Positions 1 to 10,018 of a stretch of DNA of 64,000 nt are shown here, piece by piece. The stretch is from Lachnospiraceae bacterium (GTDB lineage: Bacteria; Bacillota; Clostridia; Lachnospirales; Lachnospiraceae): NCBI GenBank assembly GCA_022652545.1, contig JALCRM010000002.1, positions 186,001 through 250,000 of the forward strand, written 5' to 3'. How positions within the stretch are numbered: the stretch's first letter is position 1; each line of letters begins with the position of its first letter. A program made the translations under genes and the position numbers. The notes under the pieces are model-generated. The model searched no databases, had not been told where the DNA came from, and saw only the letters and a list, made by a program, of their open reading frames with translations.

Positions 1-129
1 ACCAAGTCCCTCGGCTCCAACAACAAGCAGAATGTTGTCCTGGCGACGATCAACGGACTCGGACAGCTCAAGGTTCCGGAAGAAGTAGCTGCAAGACGCG
101 GCAAGGATGTTGCGGATTTCAAGAACTGA
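1..129 (+). CDS. rpsE: 30S ribosomal protein S5, C-terminal part (truncated by window start)
   Basis: Reads [43 protein letters not shown]5 C-terminus, directly upstream of L30 as in spc operons. Confidence 0.85.
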   Translation, partial: TKSLGSNNKQNVVLATINGLGQLKVPEEVAARRGKDVADFKN

Positions 130-166
130 GAGACAGGAGCGCGACATCAGCGCGAAGGAGGTTAAT

Positions 167-535
167 ATGCCTGAGAATACCGAAGAAGTAAAGGCAGTGA
201 AGGCAGAAGAGGAAAAGGCGGAGAAGGCTGTCAAAAAGGCCGCTCCCAAAAAGACTGCCAAGGCTGCGGATAGCACGAAGAAAGCAGCACCCAGGAAGGC
301 TGCTCCGGCTGCGAAAGCTGCCAGGGCACCCAAGGCTGAAAAGTCAGCAGAAGCTTCCAAGATGCTCAAGATCACCCTGGTAAAGTCCACGATCGGTGCG
401 GTTCCGAAGAACAAGGCCATCGTGAAGTCCATGGGCTTCAAGAAGCTTAACAGCAGCGTCATTCTTCCCGACAATGCGGCAACAAGAGGACAGATCCGTC
501 TGATTGCTCCCATGCTGAAAGTCGAAGAGCTGTAA
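167..535 (+). CDS. rpmD: 50S ribosomal protein L30 with ~64-aa Lys/Ala-rich N-terminal extension
   Basis: C-terminal MLKITLVKSTIGAVPKNKAIVKSMGFKKLNSSVILPDN is L30; SD AAGGAGG lies just before ATG at 167. Confidence 0.88.
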   Translation: MPENTEEVKAVKAEEEKAEKAVKKAAPKKTAKAADSTKKAAPRKAAPAAKAARAPKAEKSAEASKMLKITLVKSTIGAVPKNKAIVKSMGFKKLNSSVILPDNAATRGQIRLIAPMLKVEEL

Positions 536-603
536 ACAACGTAGAAACCGCATGAGCGGATTTCTTTTCGGGTGCCGCTGTATATGCGGCAAGGAGGAAA
601 GAG

Positions 604-1050
604 ATGGAGTTATCGAATATCAGACCTGCTGATGGTTCCAAACACAGCAGTTTCAGAAGGGGCCGCGGTACGGGATCCGGAAACGGAAAGACCGCCGGCT
701 TCGGAAGCAAGGGCCAGAAGGCACGTTCCGGGAGACCCAGGCCCGGTTTTGAAGGCGGCCAGATGCCTTTGTACAGAAGACTTCCCAAGAGAGGATTCAA
801 GGACATCAACAGCAGGGAGATCATGACCGTCAATGTGAGCGTTCTTGAGAAATTCGAAGACGGCACAACGGTAGATACCGCCAAGCTGCTCGAGTCCGGT
901 GCTGTCAGTAAGACTGCTGACGGGATCAAGATCCTCGGCCACGGCGAACTCACCAAGAAGCTTACCGTCAGGGCAAATGCCTTCAGCGCATCAGCGAAGG
1001 AAAAGATCGAGAAGGCAGGCGGAACGGCTGAAGTGATCGACGCCAAATAA
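604..1050 (+). CDS. rplO: 50S ribosomal protein L15
   Basis: [43 protein letters not shown]; spc operon order. Confidence 0.97.
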   Translation: MELSNIRPADGSKHSSFRRGRGTGSGNGKTAGFGSKGQKARSGRPRPGFEGGQMPLYRRLPKRGFKDINSREIMTVNVSVLEKFEDGTTVDTAKLLESGAVSKTADGIKILGHGELTKKLTVRANAFSASAKEKIEKAGGTAEVIDAK

Positions 1051-1070
1051 GTCTCTTTCCGGAGGTAACT

Positions 1071-2387
1071 ATGTTCGAAACCGTGAAAAAGGCATTTCAG
1101 ATCAAAGAGATCCGCATGAGGATATTTTTCACCCTGCTGATGCTGGTCGTGATTCGTTTCGGCTCGCAGCTGCCCGTACCGGGCGTTGACAGGAACTACT
1201 TTTCACAGTGGTTCGAGTCACAGCAGACAGGAGATGCATTCAGCCTTTTTGATGCATTTACGGGCGGATCCTTTCTGAATATGTCAGTTTTGGCGCTGAA
1301 CATTACGCCGTATATCACATCGTCGATCATTATGCAGCTTCTTACGATCGCGATACCGAAACTGGAAGAGATGCAGCATGAAGGCGAAGAAGGCCGGAAG
1401 ATGATCGTATCGATCACCCGTTATCTGACCATTGCGCTTTCCCTCATCGAGTCCGGTGCCATGGCGATCGGATTCGGCCGCCAGGGACTTCTCCAGACCT
1501 ACGATGCGATCAATGTTATCACCGTCATTACCACGCTGACAGCGGGTTCTGCATTCCTGATGTGGCTGGGCGAGCGTATTACGGAAAACGGAGTCGGCAA
1601 CGGCATATCCATCGTGCTGACCATCAACATCATTTCCCGTATCCCGCAGGACATGACGACACTGTTCAAGCAGTTCGTTTCAGGACAGTCTGTGGCCAAT
1701 GCCACGATCGCATGTGTGATCATCATAGCGGTCATTCTGGGCATGGTACTGCTTGTCATCCTGCTGAATGATGCCGAGCGTCATATCCCGGTGCAGTATG
1801 CCAAGAAGATACAGGGCAGAAAGACGATGGGCGGCAACAGCACGAACATCCCGCTCAAGGTCAACACTGCCGGCGTTATGCCGATCATCTTCGCAGCATC
1901 CATCATGGAATTCCCGGTCATCATTTCCACACTGGTGGGCTATAAGGGAACAGGCTGGTGGGCTGAAGCGCTGAAGTATCTCAGCTCCAGTTACTGGTGC
2001 AAGCCGGCACAGCTCAAGTATTCGCTGGGGCTGGTCGCATATGTCGCAATGCTTGTGTTTTTCGCTTACTTCTATACCTCGATCACCTTTAACCCGCTGG
2101 AGATCGCGGACAACCTGAAGAAGCAGGGCGGCTTCATCCCGGGCATACGTCCCGGAAAGCCCACGAGCGATTATCTGACGGCTGTACTGAACTACATTAT
2201 TTTCATCGGTGCGGTCGGTCTGACGATCGTCGGTGTCCTGCCTTTCATCTTCAGAGGCGTTTTCAATGCGGACATCTCATTCGGCGGCACGAGCCTGATC
2301 ATCGTAGTGAGTGTCGTTCTGGAAACGATCAAGCAGGTCGAATCGATGATGCTGGTAAGAAATTACAAGGGATTCCTGAGTGACTGA
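1071..2387 (+). CDS. secY: Preprotein translocase subunit SecY
   Basis: 438 aa multispanning SecY sequence between rplO and adk. Confidence 0.98.
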   Translation: MFETVKKAFQIKEIRMRIFFTLLMLVVIRFGSQLPVPGVDRNYFSQWFESQQTGDAFSLFDAFTGGSFLNMSVLALNITPYITSSIIMQLLTIAIPKLEEMQHEGEEGRKMIVSITRYLTIALSLIESGAMAIGFGRQGLLQTYDAINVITVITTLTAGSAFLMWLGERITENGVGNGISIVLTINIISRIPQDMTTLFKQFVSGQSVANATIACVIIIAVILGMVLLVILLNDAERHIPVQYAKKIQGRKTMGGNSTNIPLKVNTAGVMPIIFAASIMEFPVIISTLVGYKGTGWWAEALKYLSSSYWCKPAQLKYSLGLVAYVAMLVFFAYFYTSITFNPLEIADNLKKQGGFIPGIRPGKPTSDYLTAVLNYIIFIGAVGLTIVGVLPFIFRGVFNADISFGGTSLIIVVSVVLETIKQVESMMLVRNYKGFLSD

Positions 2388-2477
2388 TACAGTCAACCAT
2401 ACCCGGCCTGCGGAGATCAGTATTTTCCGTGTCCGGGTATGTGCTGCTTTCGCAGGAAACTGCGGCAGGAGGTATTT

Positions 2478-3122
2478 TTGAAAATCGTTATGCTGGGTGC
2501 GCCCGGTGCCGGCAAAGGTACCCAGGCAGCCATGATCGCTGAAAAGTACGGGATCCCGCACATATCCACCGGCGACATTTTCCGCTTCAATATCAAAAAC
2601 GGTACGGAGCTGGGGAAGGAAGCCAAAACATACATGGACGAGGGAAAACTCGTACCGGATGAACTGACGGTACGTATTCTTCTGGATCGTGTATCGAAGG
2701 ATGACTGCAGGGAAGGCTATGTGCTGGACGGTTTTCCGCGGACGATCCCCCAGGCTGAAGTGCTGGACGGAAAGCTGCGGGAAATGCAGGACGGGATCGA
2801 TTTTGCACTGGACATAGAAGTGCCGGATGAACATATCGTAAGCAGGATGTCCGGCCGCAGGGCCTGTCTGAACTGCGGGGCCACTTACCATGTAAGGTAT
2901 GCCGCGCCGAAGCAGGAAGGTGTTTGCGACGCGTGCGGCGGCAGGCTGGTCCTGCGCGATGACGACAAGCCGGAGACTGTTCAGAAAAGGCTGGAAGTTT
3001 ATCACGACCAGACGCAGCCGCTGATTGAGTATTATGCGGGCAAGGGAGTACTGAAGAAAGTCGACGGCACGCAGGAACTGCACAAAGTATTCGCGGATAT
3101 CGTAAAGATCCTGGAGGGTTGA
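2478..3122 (+). CDS. adk: Adenylate kinase (TTG start)
   Basis: KIVMLGAPGAGKGTQAAMIAEKYGIPHISTGDIFR with zinc lid CxxC motifs; SD AGGAGG before TTG. Confidence 0.97.
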   Translation: MKIVMLGAPGAGKGTQAAMIAEKYGIPHISTGDIFRFNIKNGTELGKEAKTYMDEGKLVPDELTVRILLDRVSKDDCREGYVLDGFPRTIPQAEVLDGKLREMQDGIDFALDIEVPDEHIVSRMSGRRACLNCGATYHVRYAAPKQEGVCDACGGRLVLRDDDKPETVQKRLEVYHDQTQPLIEYYAGKGVLKKVDGTQELHKVFADIVKILEG

Positions 3123-3125
3123 GAT

Positions 3126-3344
3126 TTGTCTAAAGCAGATGTGATCGAACTGGAAGGTACCGTAGTTGAAAAACTTCCGAACACACTTTTCCGTGTACAG
3201 CTGGAGAACGGCGCGATCGTACTGGCGCATATTAGCGGCAAGCTTCGCCAGAACTTCATCCGTATACTTCCGGGCGACAAGGTTACGCTGGAAATGTCCA
3301 CGTATGATCTGACCAAGGGCCGGATCATATGGAGAGACAAGTAA
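3126..3344 (+). CDS. infA: Translation initiation factor IF-1 (TTG start)
   Basis: [52 protein letters not shown]. Confidence 0.97.
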   Translation: MSKADVIELEGTVVEKLPNTLFRVQLENGAIVLAHISGKLRQNFIRILPGDKVTLEMSTYDLTKGRIIWRDK

Positions 3345-3377
3345 CTGCGGGACAATACCGTTTCCGTTAAATATTTG

Positions 3378-3406
3378 TTGCATGATCGGTATTCGTGTGA
3401 TAAAAT
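3378..3406 (+). promoter_or_regulatory. Candidate sigma70-type promoter TTGCAT-17-TAAAAT upstream of rpmJ
   Basis: -35 TTGCAT 3378-3383, 17-nt spacer, -10 TAAAAT 3401-3406. Confidence 0.5.
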
Positions 3407-3408
3407 TG

Positions 3409-3441
3409 CATTCGGCTCTTTTGGAGCCGAATGTTTTTTTT
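3409..3441 (+). terminator. Intrinsic terminator between infA and rpmJ
   Basis: Perfect 10-bp stem CATTCGGCTC-TTTTG-GAGCCGAATG followed by TTTTTTTT. Confidence 0.85.
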
Positions 3442-3482
3442 ACGCTTTTTTTAAAGCTTTTCCGGAAAGGAGGATAAAGGGA

Positions 3483-3596
3483 ATGAAGGTCAGAGCATCC
3501 GTAAAACCTATGTGCGAGAAGTGCAAGATCGTAAAGCGCAAGGGAGTCATACGGGTCATCTGCGAGAACCCGAAGCACAAGCAGAGACAGGGCTGA
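3483..3596 (+). CDS. rpmJ: 50S ribosomal protein L36
   Basis: [37 protein letters not shown]. Confidence 0.97.
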   Translation: MKVRASVKPMCEKCKIVKRKGVIRVICENPKHKQRQG

Positions 3597-3924
3597 GCCA
3601 TTCATGACTCTTTATCATGGAATATTGCTTGTGGCATTGTGCGGTGCTTGCACCGCGGGGCCTGAAAGCGGCAGCACAGCAGCCGGCACAGACTCTTCCA
3701 GATCGCAGGTTTGTATACGTTTTCCGAAAGCCCGGCAGGACCGGAAACAGGGGAGACGCAGCCTTACAGCCTCGGTTCAGATGCCTTGCATTACTCTTTG
3801 ATACCCTGTCGGCTGAATCGCAGAGAATGTGATGAAAGTCACAGCGGAACGCCGGAGCACATCCGGCAGGGCAGGACGCCTGCCCCAATCAATCAGATGC
3901 AGAAAAATCGGAGGTTTAACCAGA

Positions 3925-4293
3925 ATGGCTCGTATTGCAGGTATCGATTTACCCAGAGACAAGCGTGTTGAGATAGGCCTTACCTATATCTTCGGGATCG
4001 GCCGCTCATCCGCCACCAAGATCCTCGCCAAGACAGGTGTCAATCCTGACACCCGCTGCAGGGATCTGACAGATGACGAAGTCAGGAAACTCAGTGAAGA
4101 AATTGCCGCAGATTATAATGTGGAAGGCGATCTGCGCCGTGAAGTTGCAATGAACATCAAGCGCCTCACCGAGATCGGCTGCTACAGAGGAGCCCGTCAC
4201 AGGAAGGGACTTCCCTGCCGCGGACAGAAGACGAAGACCAATGCACGTACGTGCAAGGGTCCGAAGAAGACGATCGCGAACAAGAAGAAGTAA
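3925..4293 (+). CDS. rpsM: 30S ribosomal protein S13
   Basis: [34 protein letters not shown]. Confidence 0.97.
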   Translation: MARIAGIDLPRDKRVEIGLTYIFGIGRSSATKILAKTGVNPDTRCRDLTDDEVRKLSEEIAADYNVEGDLRREVAMNIKRLTEIGCYRGARHRKGLPCRGQKTKTNARTCKGPKKTIANKKK

Positions 4294-4347
4294 TCCGGCG
4301 CATATCAACTTGCATTCATCCACAGAAAGGAAAGCAGGGCAGTTTCC

Positions 4348-4758
4348 ATGGCAAAACAGATTACAGCGGCTGCAGCTAAGAAAAATGCAGCGAAAAAGCA
4401 TGTCAGGAAAAATGTAGAGCGCGGACAGGCGCATATCCAGTCATCTTTCAACAACACGATCATTACGCTGACCGATGCACAGGGCAATACCCTCAGCTGG
4501 GCCAGTGCAGGCGGACTTGGTTTCAAGGGTTCCAGAAAGTCCACCCCTTATGCAGCGCAGATGGCTGCCGAGACAGCTACCAAGGCAGCACAGCTTCACG
4601 GCCTCAAGGCAGTTGAAGTATTTGTCAAAGGCCCGGGTTCGGGCAGAGAAGCAGCGATCCGTGCACTGAATGCGACCGGCCTGGAAGTCATCTCCATCAC
4701 GGATGTGACACCGGTACCGCATAACGGATGCCGTCCTCCCAAGAAACGTCGTGTATGA
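4348..4758 (+). CDS. rpsK: 30S ribosomal protein S11
   Basis: [46 protein letters not shown]. Confidence 0.98.
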   Translation: MAKQITAAAAKKNAAKKHVRKNVERGQAHIQSSFNNTIITLTDAQGNTLSWASAGGLGFKGSRKSTPYAAQMAAETATKAAQLHGLKAVEVFVKGPGSGREAAIRALNATGLEVISITDVTPVPHNGCRPPKKRRV

Positions 4759-4866
4759 TCTGTACTGTCTGATAACAGCGTGCAGATCTGTTGGATGAAG
4801 GCCGCGTAACTTTTCGGCGCGGCTGTAAACAACTGTATCAGGGAAACCTGACAGAAAGGAGCCTTT

Positions 4867-5460
4867 ATGGCAGTCAATAAAGTACCGGTACTTAAGAGAT
4901 GCAGATCCCTCGACCTGGACCCCACGTTCCTGGGATATGATAAGAAATCCAAGAGAACGCTGAAGAGAAGCGGCCGCAAGATGTCTGAGTACGCTTCCCA
5001 GCTTCGCGAGAAGCAGAAGGCAAAATTCATCTACGGCGTGCTTGAGAAGCCTTTCCGCAATTATTATGACAAGGCAGATATGATGAAGGGCATGACGGGT
5101 GAAAACCTCATGGCCATGCTGGAGTGCCGTCTTGACAATGTTATTTTCCGCATGGGCTTCGCCCGTACGAGAAGAGAAGCCAGGCAGGTAGTCGGACACA
5201 GGCATGTGAATGTCAACGGAAAGCGCATCAATCTTCCGTCTTATATCGTTAAGCCCGGCGATGTCGTGGAGATCAGGGAAAAATCCAGATCCATGCAGCG
5301 CTTCAAGGACATCATGGAAGTGACAGGCGGCAGGCTCACTCCCGAGTGGCTCGATGTCGACAAGGAGAACCTCAAGGGTACAGTGAGTGCACTTCCCCGC
5401 AGAGAACAGATCGATGTTCCCGTCGATGAAATGCAGATCGTCGAGTTGTACTCTAAATAA
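4867..5460 (+). CDS. rpsD: 30S ribosomal protein S4
   Basis: S4 signature RLDNVIFRMGFARTRREARQVVGHRHVNVNGKRINLPSY. Confidence 0.98.
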   Translation: MAVNKVPVLKRCRSLDLDPTFLGYDKKSKRTLKRSGRKMSEYASQLREKQKAKFIYGVLEKPFRNYYDKADMMKGMTGENLMAMLECRLDNVIFRMGFARTRREARQVVGHRHVNVNGKRINLPSYIVKPGDVVEIREKSRSMQRFKDIMEVTGGRLTPEWLDVDKENLKGTVSALPRREQIDVPVDEMQIVELYSK

Positions 5461-5514
5461 TCGCGTAGAAATTCATGACCGTCACAGGAAATCGCGCAAT
5501 GGAGGGTACGAATC

Positions 5515-6474
5515 GTGTTTGATTTTGAGAGACCGAACATCACTGTTGAAGAAATTGCAGATGATAAAAAATACGGCAGATTTGTCGTGGAACCTCTCGA
5601 AAGAGGCTACGGCATAACGCTTGGAAACTCCCTTAGAAGGATCATGCTTTCATCCCTTCCGGGAGCTGCGGTCAGCCAGATCAAGATCGACGGTGTACAG
5701 CATGAATTCAGCACCATTCCCGGAGTAAAAGAGGATGTTACTGAGATCATCATGAACATCAAGAGCCTGGCTATCCGTAACAACAGCGAGACCAATGAAC
5801 CCAAGATCGCTTACATCGAATTTGAGGGCGAAGGCATTGTACATGCGTCCGACATCCAGGTGGACCAGGACATCGAGATCATGAACCCGGATCTCGTCAT
5901 TGCAACGCTCAGCGGCAAGAAGGCCAAGCTCTTCATCGAACTGACGATCACCAGGGGAAGAGGCTATATCAGTGCCGACCGCAACAAGACCGAAGATACA
6001 AAGATCGGCGTCATTCCGGTGGATTCCATTTACACGCCGGTGGAGCGCGTCAATGTTACAGTCGAGAACACGCGTGTCGGGCAGCAGACGGACTTTGACA
6101 AGCTCACGCTGGATGTTTATACCAACGGGACCCTGCAGCCTGATGAGGCTGTGAGCCTTGCGGCCAAAGTGCTGAGCGAGCATCTTTCCATCTTCATCGA
6201 TCTGTCTGAAAATGCCAGGACCGCGGAGGTCATGGTAGAGAAGGAAGACGACAAGAAGGGCAAGATCCTCGAAATGAGCATTGACGAACTGGAACTTTCA
6301 GTCCGCTCTTTCAACTGCCTCAAGAGGGCCGGCATCAACACTGTCGAGGAACTTTGCAGCAAGACCCCGGACGATATGATGAAGGTCAGGAACCTCGGAC
6401 GCAAATCGCTCGAAGAGGTGCTGGCAAAACTTAAGGAACTCGGTCTTTCGCTGAAGAACGACGAAGAGGCCTGA
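5515..6474 (+). CDS. rpoA: RNA polymerase alpha subunit (GTG start)
   Basis: [23 protein letters not shown]; alpha-[26 protein letters not shown]. Confidence 0.98.
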   Translation: MFDFERPNITVEEIADDKKYGRFVVEPLERGYGITLGNSLRRIMLSSLPGAAVSQIKIDGVQHEFSTIPGVKEDVTEIIMNIKSLAIRNNSETNEPKIAYIEFEGEGIVHASDIQVDQDIEIMNPDLVIATLSGKKAKLFIELTITRGRGYISADRNKTEDTKIGVIPVDSIYTPVERVNVTVENTRVGQQTDFDKLTLDVYTNGTLQPDEAVSLAAKVLSEHLSIFIDLSENARTAEVMVEKEDDKKGKILEMSIDELELSVRSFNCLKRAGINTVEELCSKTPDDMMKVRNLGRKSLEEVLAKLKELGLSLKNDEEA

Positions 6475-6636
6475 TTTTGAACAGATGACTCCGACGGCCG
6501 AAAGGCAGCCGGGTCTGTGCGCCGGTAAATCCGCAGGTGCGGCGCGCAGACAGAAACTTTTCGCGGGTAAGACCGAAGCGCGCCGCGGAACGTAGGTGCA
6601 TCCCGAAAAGGAGAGCGCCGGAAAAGGAGATCTATC

Positions 6637-7173
6637 ATGGCAATGTACAGAAAACTCGGCAAGAAGACCAAGCTCAGGAAGGCACTGCTCCGCAGCCAGG
6701 TCACTGCCCTGCTTTACAGGGGCAGGATCATCACCACCGAAGCCAGGGCCAAGGAAGTCCAGAAGCTTGTTGAACCCATGATCACACTGGCCGTCAGGGA
6801 AAAGGACAATGTGGAGACCGTCACGGTGAAAGCCAAGGCGCCCCGCAAAGACAAAGACGGCAAGCGCATGAAAGAGGAGAAAGACGGCAAGAAGGTCACC
6901 CTGTATGACGAAGTCGACAAGGAGATCAGGAAAGACAAGCCCAGCCGCCTTGCTGCGCGCAGACAGCTTCTGCGTTTCATGTATCCTGTAGTCGAGGTGC
7001 CTTCAGAGGCAGCCGGCCGCAAAAAGGCTACGAAGGAAGTTGATCTTATCGCCAAGATGTTCGATGAATACGGTCCCCGTTTCGCCAGCCGCAAGGGTGG
7101 TTATACCAGGATCATCAAGATCGGACAGAGAAAGGGCGACGGCGCTCTGATGGTCGTTCTGGAGCTCGTCTGA
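6637..7173 (+). CDS. rplQ: 50S ribosomal protein L17 with internal charged insertion
   Basis: MAMYRKLGKKTKLRKALLRSQVTALLYRGRIITTEARAKEVQKL ... GGYTRIIKIGQRKGDGALMVVLELV. Confidence 0.95.
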   Translation: MAMYRKLGKKTKLRKALLRSQVTALLYRGRIITTEARAKEVQKLVEPMITLAVREKDNVETVTVKAKAPRKDKDGKRMKEEKDGKKVTLYDEVDKEIRKDKPSRLAARRQLLRFMYPVVEVPSEAAGRKKATKEVDLIAKMFDEYGPRFASRKGGYTRIIKIGQRKGDGALMVVLELV

Positions 7174-7204
7174 TCAGCAGTTTCACTTTCAGGTTAAGAC
7201 AAGA

Positions 7205-7245
7205 CAGGCCGTGTCCATCCGCAGAGGAGGACATGGCCTGCTTTT
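7205..7245 (+). terminator. Intrinsic terminator after rplQ
   Basis: Stem CAGGCCGTGTCC / GGACATGGCCTG (one G-T wobble) followed by CTTTT. Confidence 0.65.
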
Positions 7246-7355
7246 ATGTAGAGACTGCGGCAAAGCCCTGTGCGCTGACTGCGGCAGGTTTTTGTGGAAA
7301 AGGCAGCCGTCATGCTTTAATATAGCAGACAGACAAAGCGGCACGGAGATGAGCA

Positions 7356-9170
7356 ATGGGGATTGCGGAAATGGTCAGGACCCGGGGGCTCTCGCACCGG
7401 TATGAGAGAAAAGATGAGGAAGGCAATGTGGAAAGCGTCGTGGAAGCTCTCACGGACGTTGACCTCGACATACAACGCGGCCAGTTCGTGGCAGTGCTGG
7501 GGCACAACGGCTCCGGAAAATCTACGCTGGCAAAACACATCAATGCCCTTCTTTTCCCCACAGGCGGAACGGTCTGCATAGACGGCATGGATACGAACGA
7601 TGCACAGAATCTCTGGAAGGTGCGGCAGGAAGCCGGTATGGTCTTCCAGAATCCGGACAACCAGATCATCGGGCAGGTCGTCGAGGAGGATGTCGGTTTC
7701 GGCCCGGAGAACCTGGGTGTCCCTACCGCGGAGATCTGGGAACGCGTAAAGGAGAGCCTGAAGATCGTCGGCATGGAAGAGTATGCAAAAAGATCGCCCA
7801 ACCGCCTCTCCGGCGGACAGAAACAGCGGGTCTCCATAGCCGGTGTGCTGGCCATGCATCCCAAGTGCATCATCATGGACGAGCCGACCGCCATGCTGGA
7901 TCCCGGCGGACGCCGCGAAGTCATCCGGGCGGCGCGCGCTCTGAACGATGTAGAAGGCATTACGATCATTCTGATCACCCATTACATGGAGGAGGCTGTC
8001 TGCGCAGACCGAGTATTCGTCATGAACGAAGGCAGGCTGGCGATGCAGGGAACGCCGCGCGAGGTGTTTTCACGCGTGGACGAGCTGCGCGCGATCCATC
8101 TCGACGTGCCGCAGGCAACGCTCCTTTCGAGCGAGCTCGAAAAGGGCGGGCTGAAGCTTGAGAAGGGCATACTGACCCGGGAGGAACTGGCAGAAGCGCT
8201 GGGGTTGACCGAGAAAGTCAAAACGTCCGGGAAGCCCGCAGCTTCCGATGTTTCCCTGCATTCCGAAGAAGCGGGGGAAGCCGCGCAGCTGGCAAAGGCG
8301 CGCGAGGATATCCTTACCGTGGAGAATGTCAGCTACCTATATGACCAGGGTTCTGCGATGGAATCCTGTGCGCTGAAGGACCTGACGCTGCATATTCCGG
8401 AAGGCCAGTTTACCGGGTTCATCGGTCACACCGGTTCCGGGAAGTCCACGCTCGTACAGCTTCTGAACGGCCTGCTGGAGCCGACGTCGGGAAGGATACT
8501 GTACCGCGGCCGGGATATCCGGGGGGAGGGAAGCGACCGCCGGAAACTGAGGTCCGATGTGGGTCTTGTTTTTCAGTATCCGGAGTATCAGCTGTTCGAA
8601 GCCGATGTACTGACTGACGTGATGTTCGGACCGAAAAATCTCGGGCTGACTGCACAGGAACAGGAACAGCGCGCCAGGGAAGCACTGGCACAGGTCGGGC
8701 TGGAGGAAAAATATTACAGCCAGTCGCCCTTTGAACTGTCAGGCGGTGAAAAACGCCGCGCTGCCATAGCCGGTGTGCTGGCCATGCACCCGGAGGTGCT
8801 GGTGCTGGACGAGCCGACGGCCGGCCTGGACCCGGCAGGCCGGGACGAGATCCTGGAACTTCTCAAGACGCTGCATGAAAGGGACGGGAAAACGGTCCTT
8901 CTGGTGTCGCACAGCATGGAAGATGTAGCCAGGTACGTAGAGCGCATCGTCGTCCTGGACAGGGGCACTGTTTTCCGCGACGGTACGCCGCGGGAGGTGT
9001 TTCAGGACAGCGCGGGACTGGAGAAGATCGGCCTTGCGGCTCCGGAGATCACGTATATCATGCAGTGCCTGCGGGACAGGGGACTGGATGTCCCTGTGCA
9101 TGCGCTGACGGCTGAGGAAGCCGCTGCGGAGATCCTTGCCGCACGCGGGCGCGGACAGGGCGGGGTATAG
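7356..9170 (+). CDS. ECF transporter double ATPase: EcfA1 and EcfA2 fused in one polypeptide
   Basis: Two complete ABC ATPase modules: [26 protein letters not shown] and GHTGSGKST/LSGGEKRR/DEPTAGLDP; followed by ecfT. Confidence 0.93.
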   Translation: MGIAEMVRTRGLSHRYERKDEEGNVESVVEALTDVDLDIQRGQFVAVLGHNGSGKSTLAKHINALLFPTGGTVCIDGMDTNDAQNLWKVRQEAGMVFQNPDNQIIGQVVEEDVGFGPENLGVPTAEIWERVKESLKIVGMEEYAKRSPNRLSGGQKQRVSIAGVLAMHPKCIIMDEPTAMLDPGGRREVIRAARALNDVEGITIILITHYMEEAVCADRVFVMNEGRLAMQGTPREVFSRVDELRAIHLDVPQATLLSSELEKGGLKLEKGILTREELAEALGLTEKVKTSGKPAASDVSLHSEEAGEAAQLAKAREDILTVENVSYLYDQGSAMESCALKDLTLHIPEGQFTGFIGHTGSGKSTLVQLLNGLLEPTSGRILYRGRDIRGEGSDRRKLRSDVGLVFQYPEYQLFEADVLTDVMFGPKNLGLTAQEQEQRAREALAQVGLEEKYYSQSPFELSGGEKRRAAIAGVLAMHPEVLVLDEPTAGLDPAGRDEILELLKTLHERDGKTVLLVSHSMEDVARYVERIVVLDRGTVFRDGTPREVFQDSAGLEKIGLAAPEITYIMQCLRDRGLDVPVHALTAEEAAAEILAARGRGQGGV

Positions 9171-9175
9171 CGCAG

Positions 9176-9976
9176 ATGTTCAGGGAGATCACGCTCGGAC
9201 AATATTATCAGACGGATTCCGTGCTGCACCGCCTTGACCCAAGGGTCAAGGTGCTCGGCACACTGGTCTACATCATCTCGCTGTTCGTGGTAAAGGACTT
9301 TGCGGGTTATTTTTACGCGGGCATTTTTCTGGGGCTGCTGATCGTCCTGTCGAATGTGCCGTTCCGCTATGTACTGCACGGTATGCGGGGGATCCTGATG
9401 CTGCTCGCCTTCACTGTGGTGTTCAATCTTTTCCTGACGCCCGGCAGGCCTCTTGTGCACTTCTGGAAACTGACGATCACTTACGAAGGTGTGGATTTTG
9501 CTTCCAAAATGGCGATACGCCTGACCTTCCTGATCATCGGTTCCACGATGATGACGCTTACGACCACGCCGAACCAGCTGACGGACGCGCTCGAAAGCCT
9601 GATGGGACCGCTGAAGGTCCTGCATGTGCCCGTGCATGAGATCGCGATGATGATGTCGATCGCCCTGCGTTTTATCCCCATCCTGACGGAAGAGACCGAC
9701 AAGATCAAGAAGGCGCAGATGGCGCGCGGCGCTGATTTCGAAAGCGGAAGGCTCACGGCCCGTGTCCGCAGCATGGTACCGATCCTGGTGCCGCTGTTCG
9801 TTTCGGCGTTCCGCAGAGCCAACGACCTGGCACTGGCGATGGAGGCCCGCTGCTACCGGGGCAGCGAAGGGCGCACGAGAATGAAACCGCTGATATACCG
9901 CAGGAAGGACATTGCGGCATATACAGTACTGGCGGTCTATTTTGCCGGTGCGATCGCGGTGCGCGTGTTTTTCTGA
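9176..9976 (+). CDS. ecfT: ECF transporter transmembrane component EcfT
   Basis: LGQYYQTDSVLHRLDPRVKVLGTLVYIISLF; coupling motifs ARGADFESG and MEARCYRG. Confidence 0.95.
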   Translation: MFREITLGQYYQTDSVLHRLDPRVKVLGTLVYIISLFVVKDFAGYFYAGIFLGLLIVLSNVPFRYVLHGMRGILMLLAFTVVFNLFLTPGRPLVHFWKLTITYEGVDFASKMAIRLTFLIIGSTMMTLTTTPNQLTDALESLMGPLKVLHVPVHEIAMMMSIALRFIPILTEETDKIKKAQMARGADFESGRLTARVRSMVPILVPLFVSAFRRANDLALAMEARCYRGSEGRTRMKPLIYRRKDIAAYTVLAVYFAGAIAVRVFF

Positions 9977-10018
9977 GAAAGGCCGTCCGGCCGGGCGGTG
10001 CAGAGAGGCGGTGTCTGA

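Noticed and set aside
3604-3971. Short overlapping ORFs in the rpmJ-rpsM spacer
   Set aside because: No SD, no recognisable motif, and mutually overlapping in different frames; more likely a leader or spacer.
6637-7173. Charged insertion in L17 as a novelty
   Set aside because: I recall similar extended L17 proteins in Lachnospiraceae, so probably clade-typical.
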